From contig CAYNFP010000005.1 of assembly GCA_964396655.1 (NCBI GenBank), positions 69,985 to 133,984 of the forward strand: a DNA stretch of 64,000 nt, read 5' to 3'. The stretch comes from CAYNFP01 sp964396655 (lineage in GTDB: Bacteria; Bacillota_I; Bacilli_A; RF39; UBA660). How positions within the stretch are numbered: position 1 is the first letter of the stretch; each line of letters begins with the position of its first letter. Both the position numbers and the translations under genes were made by a program. Positions 1-9,240 of the stretch are shown here, piece by piece. A model generated the notes under the pieces. That model was not told the origin of the DNA and ran no database searches. It was given only the letters and a program-made list of their open reading frames with translations.

Positions 1-1404
1 TCCTGTACTAAAATTTGTTTTCAAGTATTCTGTAGTGTAAGGAGTTTTATATATTGAAAATATTTGCCACTGAATTTTAGTTGAAGGAGTATCAAAAGTA
101 ACTATTTGATTATTCTTATCCAAGTACCAAGAATCATCTAAAACATTAGAAAGAGTTCCAAACATTAAACCACTTTTTAACTTATGTCCATATATTATAG
201 TATTATCATCTAAATCTATTGAATTATTTCTATAATCCATAAATATCCAACCAGAAGAAGTTTTTGATTTATAAAAATCTCTTTTTAAATAATAATCATT
301 ATCTTTTCCTTGAACTACAGGATAATCTATTTTTGTGTTATTAACAGTTAACCACCCTACTGTGTCGGGATTTATTTTTAATAAAGAAATAAATGATTTA
401 TCCAAAGTGTATATACCCTCTATCATTGAACTACTTTCTGATGAACTTTCGTTTATATTAAGTGAATCTATATATAATTGATACTTTAATTTATTTATAT
501 TTATATTTGAAACATACTCATAAAAATATGTAAACAATAATCCTATAAATATTACATACAAAATTAAAATTATTCCAATTTTTATATTGTTATAACTTAA
601 TTGTTTAAATAAATTATTTCTTATATAATTACTTGTATAAATAATTTTGATTTCTCCATTTAATTCTTTCTTAATTTTTTTATTTAAATCTTTTAAATAC
701 TTAAAATTATTTTCAATAAATCCACTACTATCTTGATACAATAAAATTGTAACTTCTCTTCTATTATCTTTTGTTAACTTTTTAATAGTACTTTCTAATA
801 CATCTTTATTAGAATAATGTAAATGTATGGTTTTTAGAAAAACATTTAAGTTAAAGAATTCTTCAATATCTTTAATTTTAAAATCTGAGTTTTTGTATAT
901 GTGAATAGATTTTTTATAATATAATTCATCTTCTGAATTAACATTTTGAGTCATTAAAAAATAATCTGATATGGAATCAACATAATTAATATTAACTTTT
1001 TTATTAAGTTTTTTCATTTTTTCTATATAAGAATTTGGTATATAAAAACAATTAATATATTTTAAATATTTATTTACTAAAATAAGATTACATTGGTTTA
1101 TAGTAAGAGCTTTAAAATTTTTTATATATATTGATTTTATATTTAAGGGCTTAATAAATTTTAAAATTAAATCTAATAATCTATGATCTTCTAAATATAA
1201 TTTATTTATTTTTCTTTTATAAATTTCTTTATTTATTATATTTAATATATCTTTATCATTTTTAATGAAATACTTTAATGTATAAATATATTTATCATGA
1301 TAAATTTTATTTGAATTAATTATATCATCTGGAGAAGGCACTCTATTTGTTTGGTTAAATATTAAAAAATCATCTTCAAAAGATAAAATTATATATTTAT
1401 CCAT
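1..1404 (-). CDS. class B sortase with long N-terminal cytoplasmic domain (3' end cut by window edge)
   Basis: Transpeptidase that should attach NPxT-type surface proteins to peptidoglycan on the outer face of the membrane. The frame is open from ATG 1404, which follows a GGGAGGAG ribosome site, to base 1, giving at least 468 residues. One hydrophobic span lies near residues 275-296. A sortase B domain follows (VGWLTVNNTKIDYPVVQG, then the His motif TIIYGHKLKSG with His407). The catalytic Cys and Arg lie beyond the edge. The roughly 270 residues before the membrane span are unusual for a sortase; residues about 60-130 are Leu/Ile/Asn-rich and look leucine-rich-repeat-like. It is divergent from the next two genes, one of which encodes a protein with an NPKTG sorting signal. 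The class assignment is firm; the N-terminal domain role is unknown. Confidence 0.85.
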   Translation of the reverse strand, partial: MDKYIILSFEDDFLIFNQTNRVPSPDDIINSNKIYHDKYIYTLKYFIKNDKDILNIINKEIYKRKINKLYLEDHRLLDLILKFIKPLNIKSIYIKNFKALTINQCNLILVNKYLKYINCFYIPNSYIEKMKKLNKKVNINYVDSISDYFLMTQNVNSEDELYYKKSIHIYKNSDFKIKDIEEFFNLNVFLKTIHLHYSNKDVLESTIKKLTKDNRREVTILLYQDSSGFIENNFKYLKDLNKKIKKELNGEIKIIYTSNYIRNNLFKQLSYNNIKIGIILILYVIFIGLLFTYFYEYVSNININKLKYQLYIDSLNINESSSESSSMIEGIYTLDKSFISLLKINPDTVGWLTVNNTKIDYPVVQGKDNDYYLKRDFYKSKTSSGWIFMDYRNNSIDLDDNTIIYGHKLKSGLMFGTLSNVLDDSWYLDKNNQIVTFDTPSTKIQWQIFSIYKTPYTTEYLKTNFSTG

Positions 1405-1468
1405 AAATACTCCTCCCTTATTATTCTATATAAATATAATACCATATTTTAGCATTCTATTAAATCTA

Positions 1469-1497
1469 TTTATTTTTAATATTTTAATTGATATAAT
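1469..1497 (+). promoter_or_regulatory. sigma-A-type promoter upstream of the LRR/transglutaminase gene
   Basis: TTTATT (1469-1474), a 17-nt spacer and a perfect TATAAT (1492-1497), 28 nt before the start codon. The -35 is weak. The surrounding 15 bases CTATTTATTTTTAAT recur in the promoter at 2886-2914. Confidence 0.5.
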
Positions 1498-1524
1498 GAT
1501 TATAGTAAAAATAGGAGAGTATTT

Positions 1525-2874
1525 ATGATTGAGTTGAGTAATTCACTAGGAATTCAAGCAAGAAGACAAATAGATGCATACATGAGAGAACTCAATATTC
1601 CAGTGTCAGAAGAAAGAAAAGCAATCTATAACCCTAATATGATGTTTTTAGAAACTGAACTTAAATATGTAACAAGTTTAATTTATACTGGAGACCCAAT
1701 AAACCTTACATTATTTCCTAACTTAAAAAGTTTAACATTTGATGGTAATCCCCAAGTTGATATGAGAGTTTTAGCTGACGTATTATTAAAATTTCCAGAA
1801 TTAGAAGAACTACATATTAAAAACCAAAAAGAATTAACTAATATAGATTTATCAAGACTAAGAAATTTAAAAGTTTTAGAAATTATTTCTAATTCTAGAT
1901 TATATAAAGTTGATGGCATACCTAATGGAATGCAATATTTTACATTCTTTGATAATCCTTTATATAGAAGTCCAAAACAAATTTGTGAATATTTAGTAAA
2001 AAATATAGATAACGCTACAGAATTTGATTTAGATATGATGTATTATATTGATTTACAAAATATGCTATTTGAAAATCCTAGTAAATATAAATATGAAGAT
2101 ATTATGGATTTAGTATCTTTATATACTAAATGGACTGAAAAAATAACAGATGAAAGAAAATATCTTGTTACAGATTGGAATAGAGAAGAATTTAAAAAAA
2201 GGTTAATTACATATACAACAGCAGAAATGAATATGCTTTTCCAAAAAGCTATGGAAATAATTAATTTGTATACAAAATCCACTGATAAACCTTCAGAAAA
2301 GTTTGCTATTTTATATTATTGGATGTGTTCAAATGTTACATACGATCAAAAAGGTAGAGAAAACAATCATACTGCTTATATGAATTCTTCCAAACCAGGA
2401 GAAAAGATTATAATAGGAAAACCCCTTGGCACTAATGGAACTTATAATGCTCTAATGATTAAATCAGCTGTATGTCAAGGATATACTAAAGCATTTCAAT
2501 ATTTATTAAAAATAATTGGAATTAAATCTTTTGATATACTTTGTATTGCATCTGACAAATCAAAATTAACAGAAGTGACTGTGGCAGATCATTCAATTAT
2601 AAAATCAAATCTGGAAGGCTCATGTTTCTATTGTGATATAACTTCAGATGCGGTCAGACTTCAAGAGCGAAATAATAGATTATTTTATTATTTTATGAGG
2701 TCTATAGAAGATATTTCAGAAGAATATAAATTGGTTGGTGAAGAAGGAATCTTTTCTGGAGATTCTATGCCTTTGCCACAAAAAATAAAATTAATGGAAT
2801 TTGCTGCTAATAGAATTAAAGAAGTAAATGAACAAAGAATGAATCAAAGTCCAAGTGAACATAAATCTTTATAA
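1525..2874 (+). CDS. leucine-rich-repeat-like / transglutaminase-like cysteine protein
   Basis: 449 residues with no signal peptide, so probably cytoplasmic. Residues about 45-150 carry LRR-like strands (FPNLKSLTFDGNP, FPELEELHIKN, LRNLKVLEI). Residues about 265-380 resemble a transglutaminase-like fold with a plausible triad: Cys317 in AVCQGYTKAF, His356 in VADHSIIKS and Asp371 in FYCDITSD. Family members can be peptidases, cross-linkers or inactive. The start is supported by GGAGAG five or six bases upstream. It lies between a divergent sortase and a sorted surface protein, so a link to surface assembly is an inference; the absence of a secretion signal argues that it acts inside the cell. 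Confidence 0.65.
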   Translation: MIELSNSLGIQARRQIDAYMRELNIPVSEERKAIYNPNMMFLETELKYVTSLIYTGDPINLTLFPNLKSLTFDGNPQVDMRVLADVLLKFPELEELHIKNQKELTNIDLSRLRNLKVLEIISNSRLYKVDGIPNGMQYFTFFDNPLYRSPKQICEYLVKNIDNATEFDLDMMYYIDLQNMLFENPSKYKYEDIMDLVSLYTKWTEKITDERKYLVTDWNREEFKKRLITYTTAEMNMLFQKAMEIINLYTKSTDKPSEKFAILYYWMCSNVTYDQKGRENNHTAYMNSSKPGEKIIIGKPLGTNGTYNALMIKSAVCQGYTKAFQYLLKIIGIKSFDILCIASDKSKLTEVTVADHSIIKSNLEGSCFYCDITSDAVRLQERNNRLFYYFMRSIEDISEEYKLVGEEGIFSGDSMPLPQKIKLMEFAANRIKEVNEQRMNQSPSEHKSL

Positions 2875-2885
2875 AACATAAACTA

Positions 2886-2914
2886 TTTATTTTTAATTTT
2901 CAAAATGCTATAAT
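2886..2914 (+). promoter_or_regulatory. promoter of the vWA surface-protein gene
   Basis: TTTATT (2886-2891), a 17-nt spacer and TATAAT (2909-2914), 25 nt before the start codon. The upstream half shares 15 identical bases with the promoter at 1469-1497. Confidence 0.5.
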
Positions 2915-2939
2915 AATTTATATAATAGGAGGAATTAAT

Positions 2940-4163
2940 ATGAAGAAATATTTATATTTTGTAGCAACCTTAGGATTTATTTTCTTTTGTGGCATATCAA
3001 GATTGAATGCAGCCCAAAGAATAGATCTCGTAACTTATTCTGGAGGTATTAGAAATACTGGAAATAATTCTTCATTTATAAGAAATATTACAAGTAGTAA
3101 TGAAGAAACTGGAGAAATGGTTTTTGAATTAAAATTTAAAAATTCTTTAAGTACAGAGGTTATGTTTGTTATAGATGATTCAACTACTATAAGTAGTGAT
3201 CAATCAACTCTTTTATCTAACACTGCTGAGAATATTGCTACTGAACTTCTTGATAATTATTCTAATATTAAATTTGGAGTTTATACAATTCATCCTTATA
3301 GTACTACAACTTCTAGTTATGAAAATGAAATACAAAGCTTAACAGACGGAAAACAATCAGTGTTGTCCGCATTAAATACCGTAGAAACAAGTAGCGGAGA
3401 AGCTGGTCAAGATATTGTTTCAACTTTAAGTAATGTTGAAAATGAATTTTCAGTAGATTGTGAAAATAAAATGGTATTTTTATTAATTTCTGGATTTGAT
3501 ACTACTAACGTTTCTACTTATCTTGATTCTTTAGAAAGTTTAGAAAATGAAAATATAACTTTAGTAACTCTATTATTAGATTTTAAAAGTAATGGTGATA
3601 ATTCCACTGCAATTTCAAGTTTGTTTGGGACAGAAGCTAGTCCAAATGTAGGAAGTTTTTATAATAAGACTACAGCTGAACTTACTAGTACAATTGAAGA
3701 TAATTTGATATCAGAAATAACTGGCATGTTTCCAACTAACAAAACAAATATTGTTTTTAATGAAACCTTCTCTACCCAAATTTATAATAATTTTAATTTA
3801 ACAATTATTGATGGTTATGATGGTTCTGTTTCAAATTTAGATAATGATACGCTTTCGTTTACATGGACTATAGATTCTTTATCTAATAATAATGATGCAA
3901 CACTCACTTATAAATTAAATATACTTGATACAGTCACAAATGTTGAATATGGAACTCAATATAGTATAAATGGTTCGTCTAAAGTAACTGTGGGTGGAAC
4001 AGAATATTCATATGATTATAGTCCAATCATGTTATTTACAGATGAAACGGTAAATCCAAAAACCGGAGTTATAAATATAGTTATTCCATTTTTAGCAATA
4101 TCGGGAATGTCAATATTAGCTTATGTATTTGTAAAAAGTAAAGAAAAAATTAATGAAATATAA
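2940..4163 (+). CDS. secreted von Willebrand A-like protein with NPKTG sorting signal
   Basis: 407-residue surface protein. Residues 1-25 form a signal peptide (hydrophobic core, then NAAQ). A vWA-like domain begins near residue 72 with FVIDDSTTIS, a DxSxT variant of the metal-binding MIDAS motif, and later FLLISGFDTTN. The C-terminus holds a complete cell-wall sorting signal: NPKTG at 372-376, a hydrophobic span of about 21 residues and a charged KSKEK tail. NPKTG-type motifs suit class B sortases, and one is encoded next door. The start has GGAGG eight bases upstream. It ends at a bidirectional terminator. It may be an adhesin or pilin-like subunit; the ligand is unknown. Confidence 0.75.
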   Translation: MKKYLYFVATLGFIFFCGISRLNAAQRIDLVTYSGGIRNTGNNSSFIRNITSSNEETGEMVFELKFKNSLSTEVMFVIDDSTTISSDQSTLLSNTAENIATELLDNYSNIKFGVYTIHPYSTTTSSYENEIQSLTDGKQSVLSALNTVETSSGEAGQDIVSTLSNVENEFSVDCENKMVFLLISGFDTTNVSTYLDSLESLENENITLVTLLLDFKSNGDNSTAISSLFGTEASPNVGSFYNKTTAELTSTIEDNLISEITGMFPTNKTNIVFNETFSTQIYNNFNLTIIDGYDGSVSNLDNDTLSFTWTIDSLSNNNDATLTYKLNILDTVTNVEYGTQYSINGSSKVTVGGTEYSYDYSPIMLFTDETVNPKTGVINIVIPFLAISGMSILAYVFVKSKEKINEI

Positions 4164-4191
4164 AAAAAGAATTTTAAAAATTCTTTTTTTT
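4162..4191. terminator. bidirectional Rho-independent terminator
   Basis: AAAAAGAATTTTT/AAAATTCTTTTT hairpin flanked by A and T runs, between convergent genes. It overlaps the last codons of the minus-strand gene. Confidence 0.75.
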
Positions 4192-4693
4192 ATTGTCCTA
4201 TTTTATAATCATTTATTAATTTAGTAAAATCATTAATAGTTATTAAATTTGTTTTAGAATCAATGGCTTTTTCTGCTGTTCCGTTTTTTACATATATTAA
4301 CATTGGGGCTTTATTTATTTCACCTTTTATTTCTGGAAATTCTTCTTTCAATGTACCCAAATATTCTTCATCTTCTAATTCATCTGTTACATTATAGTAT
4401 AATATATATTCAACTAAATTTTTATTTTTTATATTTTTTAATAAGGCTTTTTCAAATTTCATTATGTTTTCAGAATGATTAAAACCAACATACAAAATTA
4501 TTTGATTAGATTCAGCTAATGACATATGTAATTCATTTTTATTTACTTGGTTAATATTGTCAACCAAAGGGCTTAGCTCTAAATGATTTTCTTTATAAGT
4601 TCTAATCCATGAATTTACATATAATACTAACAATACAGTTAATACAGTTATCACTCCTAACAATATATAATTTTTTTTAGGAATTTTATTCAT
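4190..4693 (-). CDS. membrane-anchored thioredoxin-fold protein lacking CxxC
   Basis: 167 residues: an N-terminal membrane anchor (about 9-28), then an extracytoplasmic domain with thioredoxin-like strands (NQIILYVGFNHSENIMKFEKA) and a cis-Pro-like segment (INKAPMLIYVKNG). The position of the usual redox pair reads FNHSEN, so it should not act as a disulfide oxidoreductase. Pseudo-thioredoxin domains of this kind often bind partners. The start has AAGGAG 11 bases upstream. The family and partner are not recognised. Confidence 0.55.
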   Translation of the reverse strand: MNKIPKKNYILLGVITVLTVLLVLYVNSWIRTYKENHLELSPLVDNINQVNKNELHMSLAESNQIILYVGFNHSENIMKFEKALLKNIKNKNLVEYILYYNVTDELEDEEYLGTLKEEFPEIKGEINKAPMLIYVKNGTAEKAIDSKTNLITINDFTKLINDYKIGQ

Positions 4694-4736
4694 TTTTTGT
4701 TATTCTCCTTATAAATTTTATTTTATCACAATAACA

Positions 4737-5633
4737 TTACTTTTTCAAATTGTTTTCTCTATTTATTTTAATATTTCTATCGATTATTTTTTTACCTCTC
4801 CAGTAAGAAGAATTTTTTTTATAAAGACTTTGATATTCTTTTTCATCCATATTTAAAAACTTTTCTTCCTCAAATAATTCTATTCCTTTTGGAGTAAAAT
4901 TATTACTTTTGGTTATATTTTTATTATAAGGACAAACATTAGAACAAATATCGCAACCATATACGCAACTGTTAATATACTTCTTTTCATCATCTTCAAT
5001 ATTTTTCTTTTGAGTTAAATAACTTAAGCATTTATTACCATTTATTATTTTATTATTATTTATAGCTTTTGTTGGACAAGCATTAACACATAAATTACAA
5101 TTTAAACAATTACTTTTATCTTCTTCATTATAATCCATTATTGCATCAGTTAAAACTATTCCAATAAAGAAAAAACTACCATATTTTTTATTTATTAACA
5201 ATCCGTTTTTACCATAAAATCCAAGGCCTGCTTTGTAAGCTAAATATCTTTCATCATAAATAGAATTGTCTACTGAAATATATGATGAATATCCTAAGTT
5301 TTTTAAAAAGTTCTCTATAAATTTCAGTTTTTCTTTAATAACAATATGATAATCATCTCCCCAAGCGCAGGATGAAAAATAAACTTCTCCCCTTTTTAAA
5401 TTCACATTTATTTTATTGTAAGTTAATCCCACCACAATAGCAGATTTATAATTTGTATCTTTAAATACTTTGTCTTCAATTTTTCCAATTTGAAAAGAAG
5501 TTTTGTATTTCAAATTTTCTTGTTTAATTAAAATATTTTCAAGTTCTTTAAAATAGTCTAATTTACAGAATCCTATTAATTCAAAACCAAGAGATTTACT
5601 TAATTCAATAATTTTTTTATTTAATTCATTCAT
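4737..5633 (-). CDS. queG: epoxyqueuosine reductase QueG
   Basis: Cobalamin- and iron-sulfur-dependent enzyme that reduces epoxyqueuosine to queuosine in tRNA. The N-terminal half matches QueG (FELIGFCKL, AIVVGLTYN, YLAYKAGLGFYGKNGLLI). Two [4Fe-4S] motifs follow (CLNCNLCVNACPTKAI and CVYGCDICSNVCPYN). At 298 residues it lacks the C-terminal HEAT repeats of longer homologues. There is no clear ribosome binding site before ATG 5633, so the start is less certain than the identity. Confidence 0.88.
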   Translation of the reverse strand: MNELNKKIIELSKSLGFELIGFCKLDYFKELENILIKQENLKYKTSFQIGKIEDKVFKDTNYKSAIVVGLTYNKINVNLKRGEVYFSSCAWGDDYHIVIKEKLKFIENFLKNLGYSSYISVDNSIYDERYLAYKAGLGFYGKNGLLINKKYGSFFFIGIVLTDAIMDYNEEDKSNCLNCNLCVNACPTKAINNNKIINGNKCLSYLTQKKNIEDDEKKYINSCVYGCDICSNVCPYNKNITKSNNFTPKGIELFEEEKFLNMDEKEYQSLYKKNSSYWRGKKIIDRNIKINRENNLKK

Positions 5634-5700
5634 ATTAAAATAATAACATATTTTTTAGTAAAAATCTTTTAGCTTTATATACTTTTTAAAAAATAAAAGT

Positions 5701-5706
5701 TATAAT
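5701..5706 (+). promoter_or_regulatory. possible -10 element of the agmatine deiminase operon
   Basis: TATAAT in the intergenic leader, 60 nt before the ptcA start codon. No good -35 was seen at 16-18 nt. This is the only strong -10 match between queG and ptcA. Confidence 0.35.
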
Positions 5707-5765
5707 GAATGTAGTATAAATAATAGGGGGATATATACTAAATTTTAGTGAAAGGAGGTGAACAT

Positions 5766-6737
5766 ATGTCAAAAAACTTTGTCAATACCCAAGATTTCAC
5801 AAAAGAAGAATTATTAAATATTTTAGATCTTGGACTAAAAATGAAAAAATATTTAAAAGAAGGTAATTATTTAGATGTTTTACATCATAAAACTTTAGGT
5901 ATGATTTTTGAACAAAAATCTACTAGAACAAGAGTTTCGTTTGAAACCGCTATGACACAGCTTGGAGGACATGGAGAATATTTAGCCCCTGGTCAAATTC
6001 AACTTGGTGAACATGAAACTTTGTATGATACCGCTAAAGTTTTAGGAAGATTAACAGATATATTAATGGCTAGAGTTATTAAACATAATTCAATAGTAAC
6101 TTTAGCACAAAATGCTGGAATCCCTGTTATAAATGGTATGAGTGATTGGAATCACCCTACTCAAGAAATGGGAGATATCACAACTATTTTTGAACATATG
6201 CCTAAAAATAAAAGATTTGAAGATTTAAAAATAGTATTTGTTGGTGATGCAACTCAGGTTTGTGCTTCTTTAGCAATGATAACCACTCATTTGGGAGCTA
6301 ACTTTGTTGAATTTTCTCCTAAAGGTTTTCAGTTAAAAGAAGATATAGTTAATATATGCAATGAAAACTGTAAGACTTCTGGAGGAACTTTTAAAATAAC
6401 TGATAATACAGAAGAAGCAATCAAAGATGCTGATTTCATTTATACAGATGTTTGGTATGGGTTGTATGAAGCTGAGTTATCAGAAAGAAAAAGAAAAAAA
6501 ATATTTTATCCTAAGTATCAGGTAAATATGGATATGATTAAAAAAGCTAGTCCTGAAGTTAAGTTTTTACATTGCTTACCAGCAAGTAGAGGCGAAGAAG
6601 TAACTGATGAAGTTATGGATTCAGAATATTCAATAGTATTTGATCAAGCAGAAAACAGATTGACTTCAATAAGAGCTTTACTTGTGTATTGCATGGATAA
6701 AAAAGATGAAGTATTAAAAATAATAAATAATAATTAA
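5766..6737 (+). CDS. ptcA: putrescine carbamoyltransferase
   Basis: Converts N-carbamoylputrescine and phosphate to putrescine and carbamoyl phosphate, the second step of agmatine fermentation. Carbamoyl-phosphate motif STRTRVSFE, HPTQE and HCLPASRGEE are present. The segment DVWYGLYEAELSERKRK matches putrescine rather than ornithine carbamoyltransferases, as does the operon context. ATG 5766 is chosen (323 residues) because AAAGGAGGTG lies just upstream; the in-frame GTG at 5748 would include that site. First gene of a four-gene operon. Confidence 0.92.
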   Translation: MSKNFVNTQDFTKEELLNILDLGLKMKKYLKEGNYLDVLHHKTLGMIFEQKSTRTRVSFETAMTQLGGHGEYLAPGQIQLGEHETLYDTAKVLGRLTDILMARVIKHNSIVTLAQNAGIPVINGMSDWNHPTQEMGDITTIFEHMPKNKRFEDLKIVFVGDATQVCASLAMITTHLGANFVEFSPKGFQLKEDIVNICNENCKTSGGTFKITDNTEEAIKDADFIYTDVWYGLYEAELSERKRKKIFYPKYQVNMDMIKKASPEVKFLHCLPASRGEEVTDEVMDSEYSIVFDQAENRLTSIRALLVYCMDKKDEVLKIINNN

Positions 6738-6748
6738 AAGGAGATAAA

Positions 6749-8143
6749 ATGAATAAGAAAAAATTTAAATTGGTGGACGCTATTTTAGCAACTATATGTA
6801 TAACTTTGGTTGCTGAAGCAGTTGCTCCTACCGCAGCTATTGGAAACTCACAATACTTTTGGTGGATTTTCTTGATAATTGCTTTTTGTTTACCATATGG
6901 CATGATTTCTGCAGAACTTGGATCAACATTTCCAAGCGAAGGTGGAATGTATGAATGGGTTAAAAAAGCATTTGGTTCAAAATGGGCAGGACGTGTTGCA
7001 TGGAACTATTGGATTAACTTCCCATTATGGATTGCATCTTTAGCAGTTGCAATTACAGATGTAGTTGCAGGAATATTTGATATTGAATTAAGTATTTGGG
7101 CTTTACTTGCAATACAACTTGTATATACATGGTTAGTTACTTTCTTAGGAACTCAAAGAATTGGCGAAAGTAAATATATAGTAAATATAGGAACTGTATT
7201 TAAAGTAATATTTATGCTTGGATTAGGATTACTTGGTGTTTATGTATTTATGAAAACAGGAAAAAGCGCTAATCCAGTAAACTCTGTTATAGATTTATTA
7301 CCTAGTTTAGATTTATTAGGTTTATCATTTATATCAGTTATTATATTTAATTTCTTAGGATTTGAAGTTGTAGCAACATTCGCAAATGATATGCAAAATC
7401 CTAAAAGAGAAATACCTAAAGCATTAATTATTGGTGGTATTTTAATGGCATTATTCTATGTATTACCAGCAGCAGGAGTTAATATTGCTATGACTACAGA
7501 ACAAGCTGAAATTTCAGGGCTTACTGAAAGTTTTGCAATACTACTTGGAAACTTAGGAGTTAATGGAGATGTAATTAGAGCCATAGTTATTGTTGTTGGA
7601 TTAATGTTTATATATACTATGGTTGCTAATATTTGTTCTTGGTCATTCGGAGTTAACTCTATAGCAAGATACAGTGCTAATGATGGAGGCCTTCCAAAAA
7701 TATTTGCTAAAACAAATAAAAAAGGTGTTCCTTATATGGCTTCAGTAATGAATGGTATTGTTGCTACAATAATCATTATAGTTGGTGTAATATTGGGGCA
7801 AACCAGTGAGTTAGCAAGTAATTTATTCTGGACATTCTTCTCATTAAGTTTAGTAACTTTATTATTTGCTTATTTACCATTATTCTTAGCATTTTTAAGA
7901 TTAAGAAAAACAGATTTAACTCAAAGAGTATACAAAGTACCCGGTAAAAAATTTGCTTTAATATTAGCTACTTATATACCATTTGTACTTTTAATATTAG
8001 GAATTATATTTACAATGTTTGGAGATTTTTCAAAAGAATATATAATGGCAAATCTTCCATTAATAATTGGAGTTGGTGTTTCATTAATCATTGAAGAGAT
8101 TCTTGTTTCTAGAATAAAAGTAAAGGAACAAAATAATATATGA
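6749..8143 (+). CDS. aguD: APC-family agmatine/putrescine antiporter
   Basis: 464-residue amino acid/polyamine permease with about 12 membrane spans. The N-terminus (KLVDAILATICITLVAEA) and the segment FPSEGGMYEWVKKAFG fit APC transporters. Its position between ptcA and aguA matches AguD of enterococcal and lactococcal agmatine deiminase clusters, which exchanges agmatine for putrescine. Start ATG 6749 has AAGGAG at a good spacing. Its stop overlaps the aguA start by four bases, suggesting translational coupling. The substrate is inferred from context. Confidence 0.85.
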   Translation: MNKKKFKLVDAILATICITLVAEAVAPTAAIGNSQYFWWIFLIIAFCLPYGMISAELGSTFPSEGGMYEWVKKAFGSKWAGRVAWNYWINFPLWIASLAVAITDVVAGIFDIELSIWALLAIQLVYTWLVTFLGTQRIGESKYIVNIGTVFKVIFMLGLGLLGVYVFMKTGKSANPVNSVIDLLPSLDLLGLSFISVIIFNFLGFEVVATFANDMQNPKREIPKALIIGGILMALFYVLPAAGVNIAMTTEQAEISGLTESFAILLGNLGVNGDVIRAIVIVVGLMFIYTMVANICSWSFGVNSIARYSANDGGLPKIFAKTNKKGVPYMASVMNGIVATIIIIVGVILGQTSELASNLFWTFFSLSLVTLLFAYLPLFLAFLRLRKTDLTQRVYKVPGKKFALILATYIPFVLLILGIIFTMFGDFSKEYIMANLPLIIGVGVSLIIEEILVSRIKVKEQNNI

Positions 8144-9240
8144 AAAGATTAGAAAGTACTCCAAAACAAGATGGATATAGAATGCCAGGTGAATATGAAA
8201 AACACAGTAAAACTTATATGATATGGCCAGAAAGAACTGATAATTGGCGCTTAGGCGCTAAGCCTGCTCAAAAGGTTTATGCTGAAGTTGCTAGTGTTAT
8301 AGGAAAATATGAGCCTATTACAATGCTTGTAAGTTCTACTCAATATATGAATGCGAGAGGAGTACTACCTGATTATGTACAAGTATTAGAAATGAGCAAT
8401 GATGATGCTTGGGTACGTGATTGTGGAACTACTTTTGTAGTTAATGATAAAGGTGGTCTTAGAGGAATAGACTGGCACTTTAATGCTTGGGGAGGATTAG
8501 TTGAAGGCCTATATTATCCTTGGGATAAAGATGATAAAATAGGTTTAAAAATGAGTGAACTAGAATACTCTGATGTATATTCTTTAAATGATTTTGTTCT
8601 TGAAGGAGGAAGTATACATACTGATGGACACGGAACTCTTTTAACTACTGAAGAATGTTTACTTGCAAAAGATAGAAATCCAGAACTAAGTAAAAAAGAA
8701 ATTGAAGATAAATTAAAAGAATATTTAAATGTCGAAAAAGTTTTATGGATTCCAAGAGGGATCTATAATGATGAAACAAATGGACATGTAGATAATATTT
8801 GTAATTTTGTAAGGCCGGGAGAAGTGGTTCTTGCTTGGACTAATGACAAAGATGATCCTCAATATGAAATAAGTAAAGAAGCATTAGAATATTTAGAAAG
8901 TGTTACTGATGCAGAAGGAAGAAAACTTAAAATTCATAAAATGTTAATTCCAAAGCCTATTCTTATCACCAAAGAAGAAAGTGAAGGAGTAGATGCCATT
9001 GAGGGGACATTACCTAGACAAGAGGGAGATAGAATGGCGGCTTCTTATGTAAATTATTATACTGGAAATGGATTCGTAGCCTTACCAATATTTAGTGATC
9101 CACATGATGAGTTAGCTATTAACTTATTAAAAGAATTATATCCTGATAGAGTAATTGAACCTATCTATGCTCGCGAAATATTATTAGGTGGTGGCAATAT
9201 TCATTGCATTACTCAACAAGTTCCGTCTAAAAATTTATGA
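8140..9240 (+). CDS. aguA: agmatine deiminase
   Basis: Hydrolyses agmatine to N-carbamoylputrescine and ammonia. 366 residues, the usual length. Recognisable blocks: MPGEYEKHSKTYMIWPER near the start, DDAWVRDCGTTF, NGHVDNICNFV with the catalytic His, and LLGGGNIHCITQQVP with the nucleophilic Cys near the C-terminus. It overlaps the antiporter (ATGA) at one end and the carbamate kinase (ATGA) at the other. Confidence 0.95.
   Translation: MKRLESTPKQDGYRMPGEYEKHSKTYMIWPERTDNWRLGAKPAQKVYAEVASVIGKYEPITMLVSSTQYMNARGVLPDYVQVLEMSNDDAWVRDCGTTFVVNDKGGLRGIDWHFNAWGGLVEGLYYPWDKDDKIGLKMSELEYSDVYSLNDFVLEGGSIHTDGHGTLLTTEECLLAKDRNPELSKKEIEDKLKEYLNVEKVLWIPRGIYNDETNGHVDNICNFVRPGEVVLAWTNDKDDPQYEISKEALEYLESVTDAEGRKLKIHKMLIPKPILITKEESEGVDAIEGTLPRQEGDRMAASYVNYYTGNGFVALPIFSDPHDELAINLLKELYPDRVIEPIYAREILLGGGNIHCITQQVPSKNL

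Noticed and set aside
5748..5765. GTG start giving a longer ptcA product
   Set aside because: The extra codons are the ribosome binding site of ATG 5766 itself.
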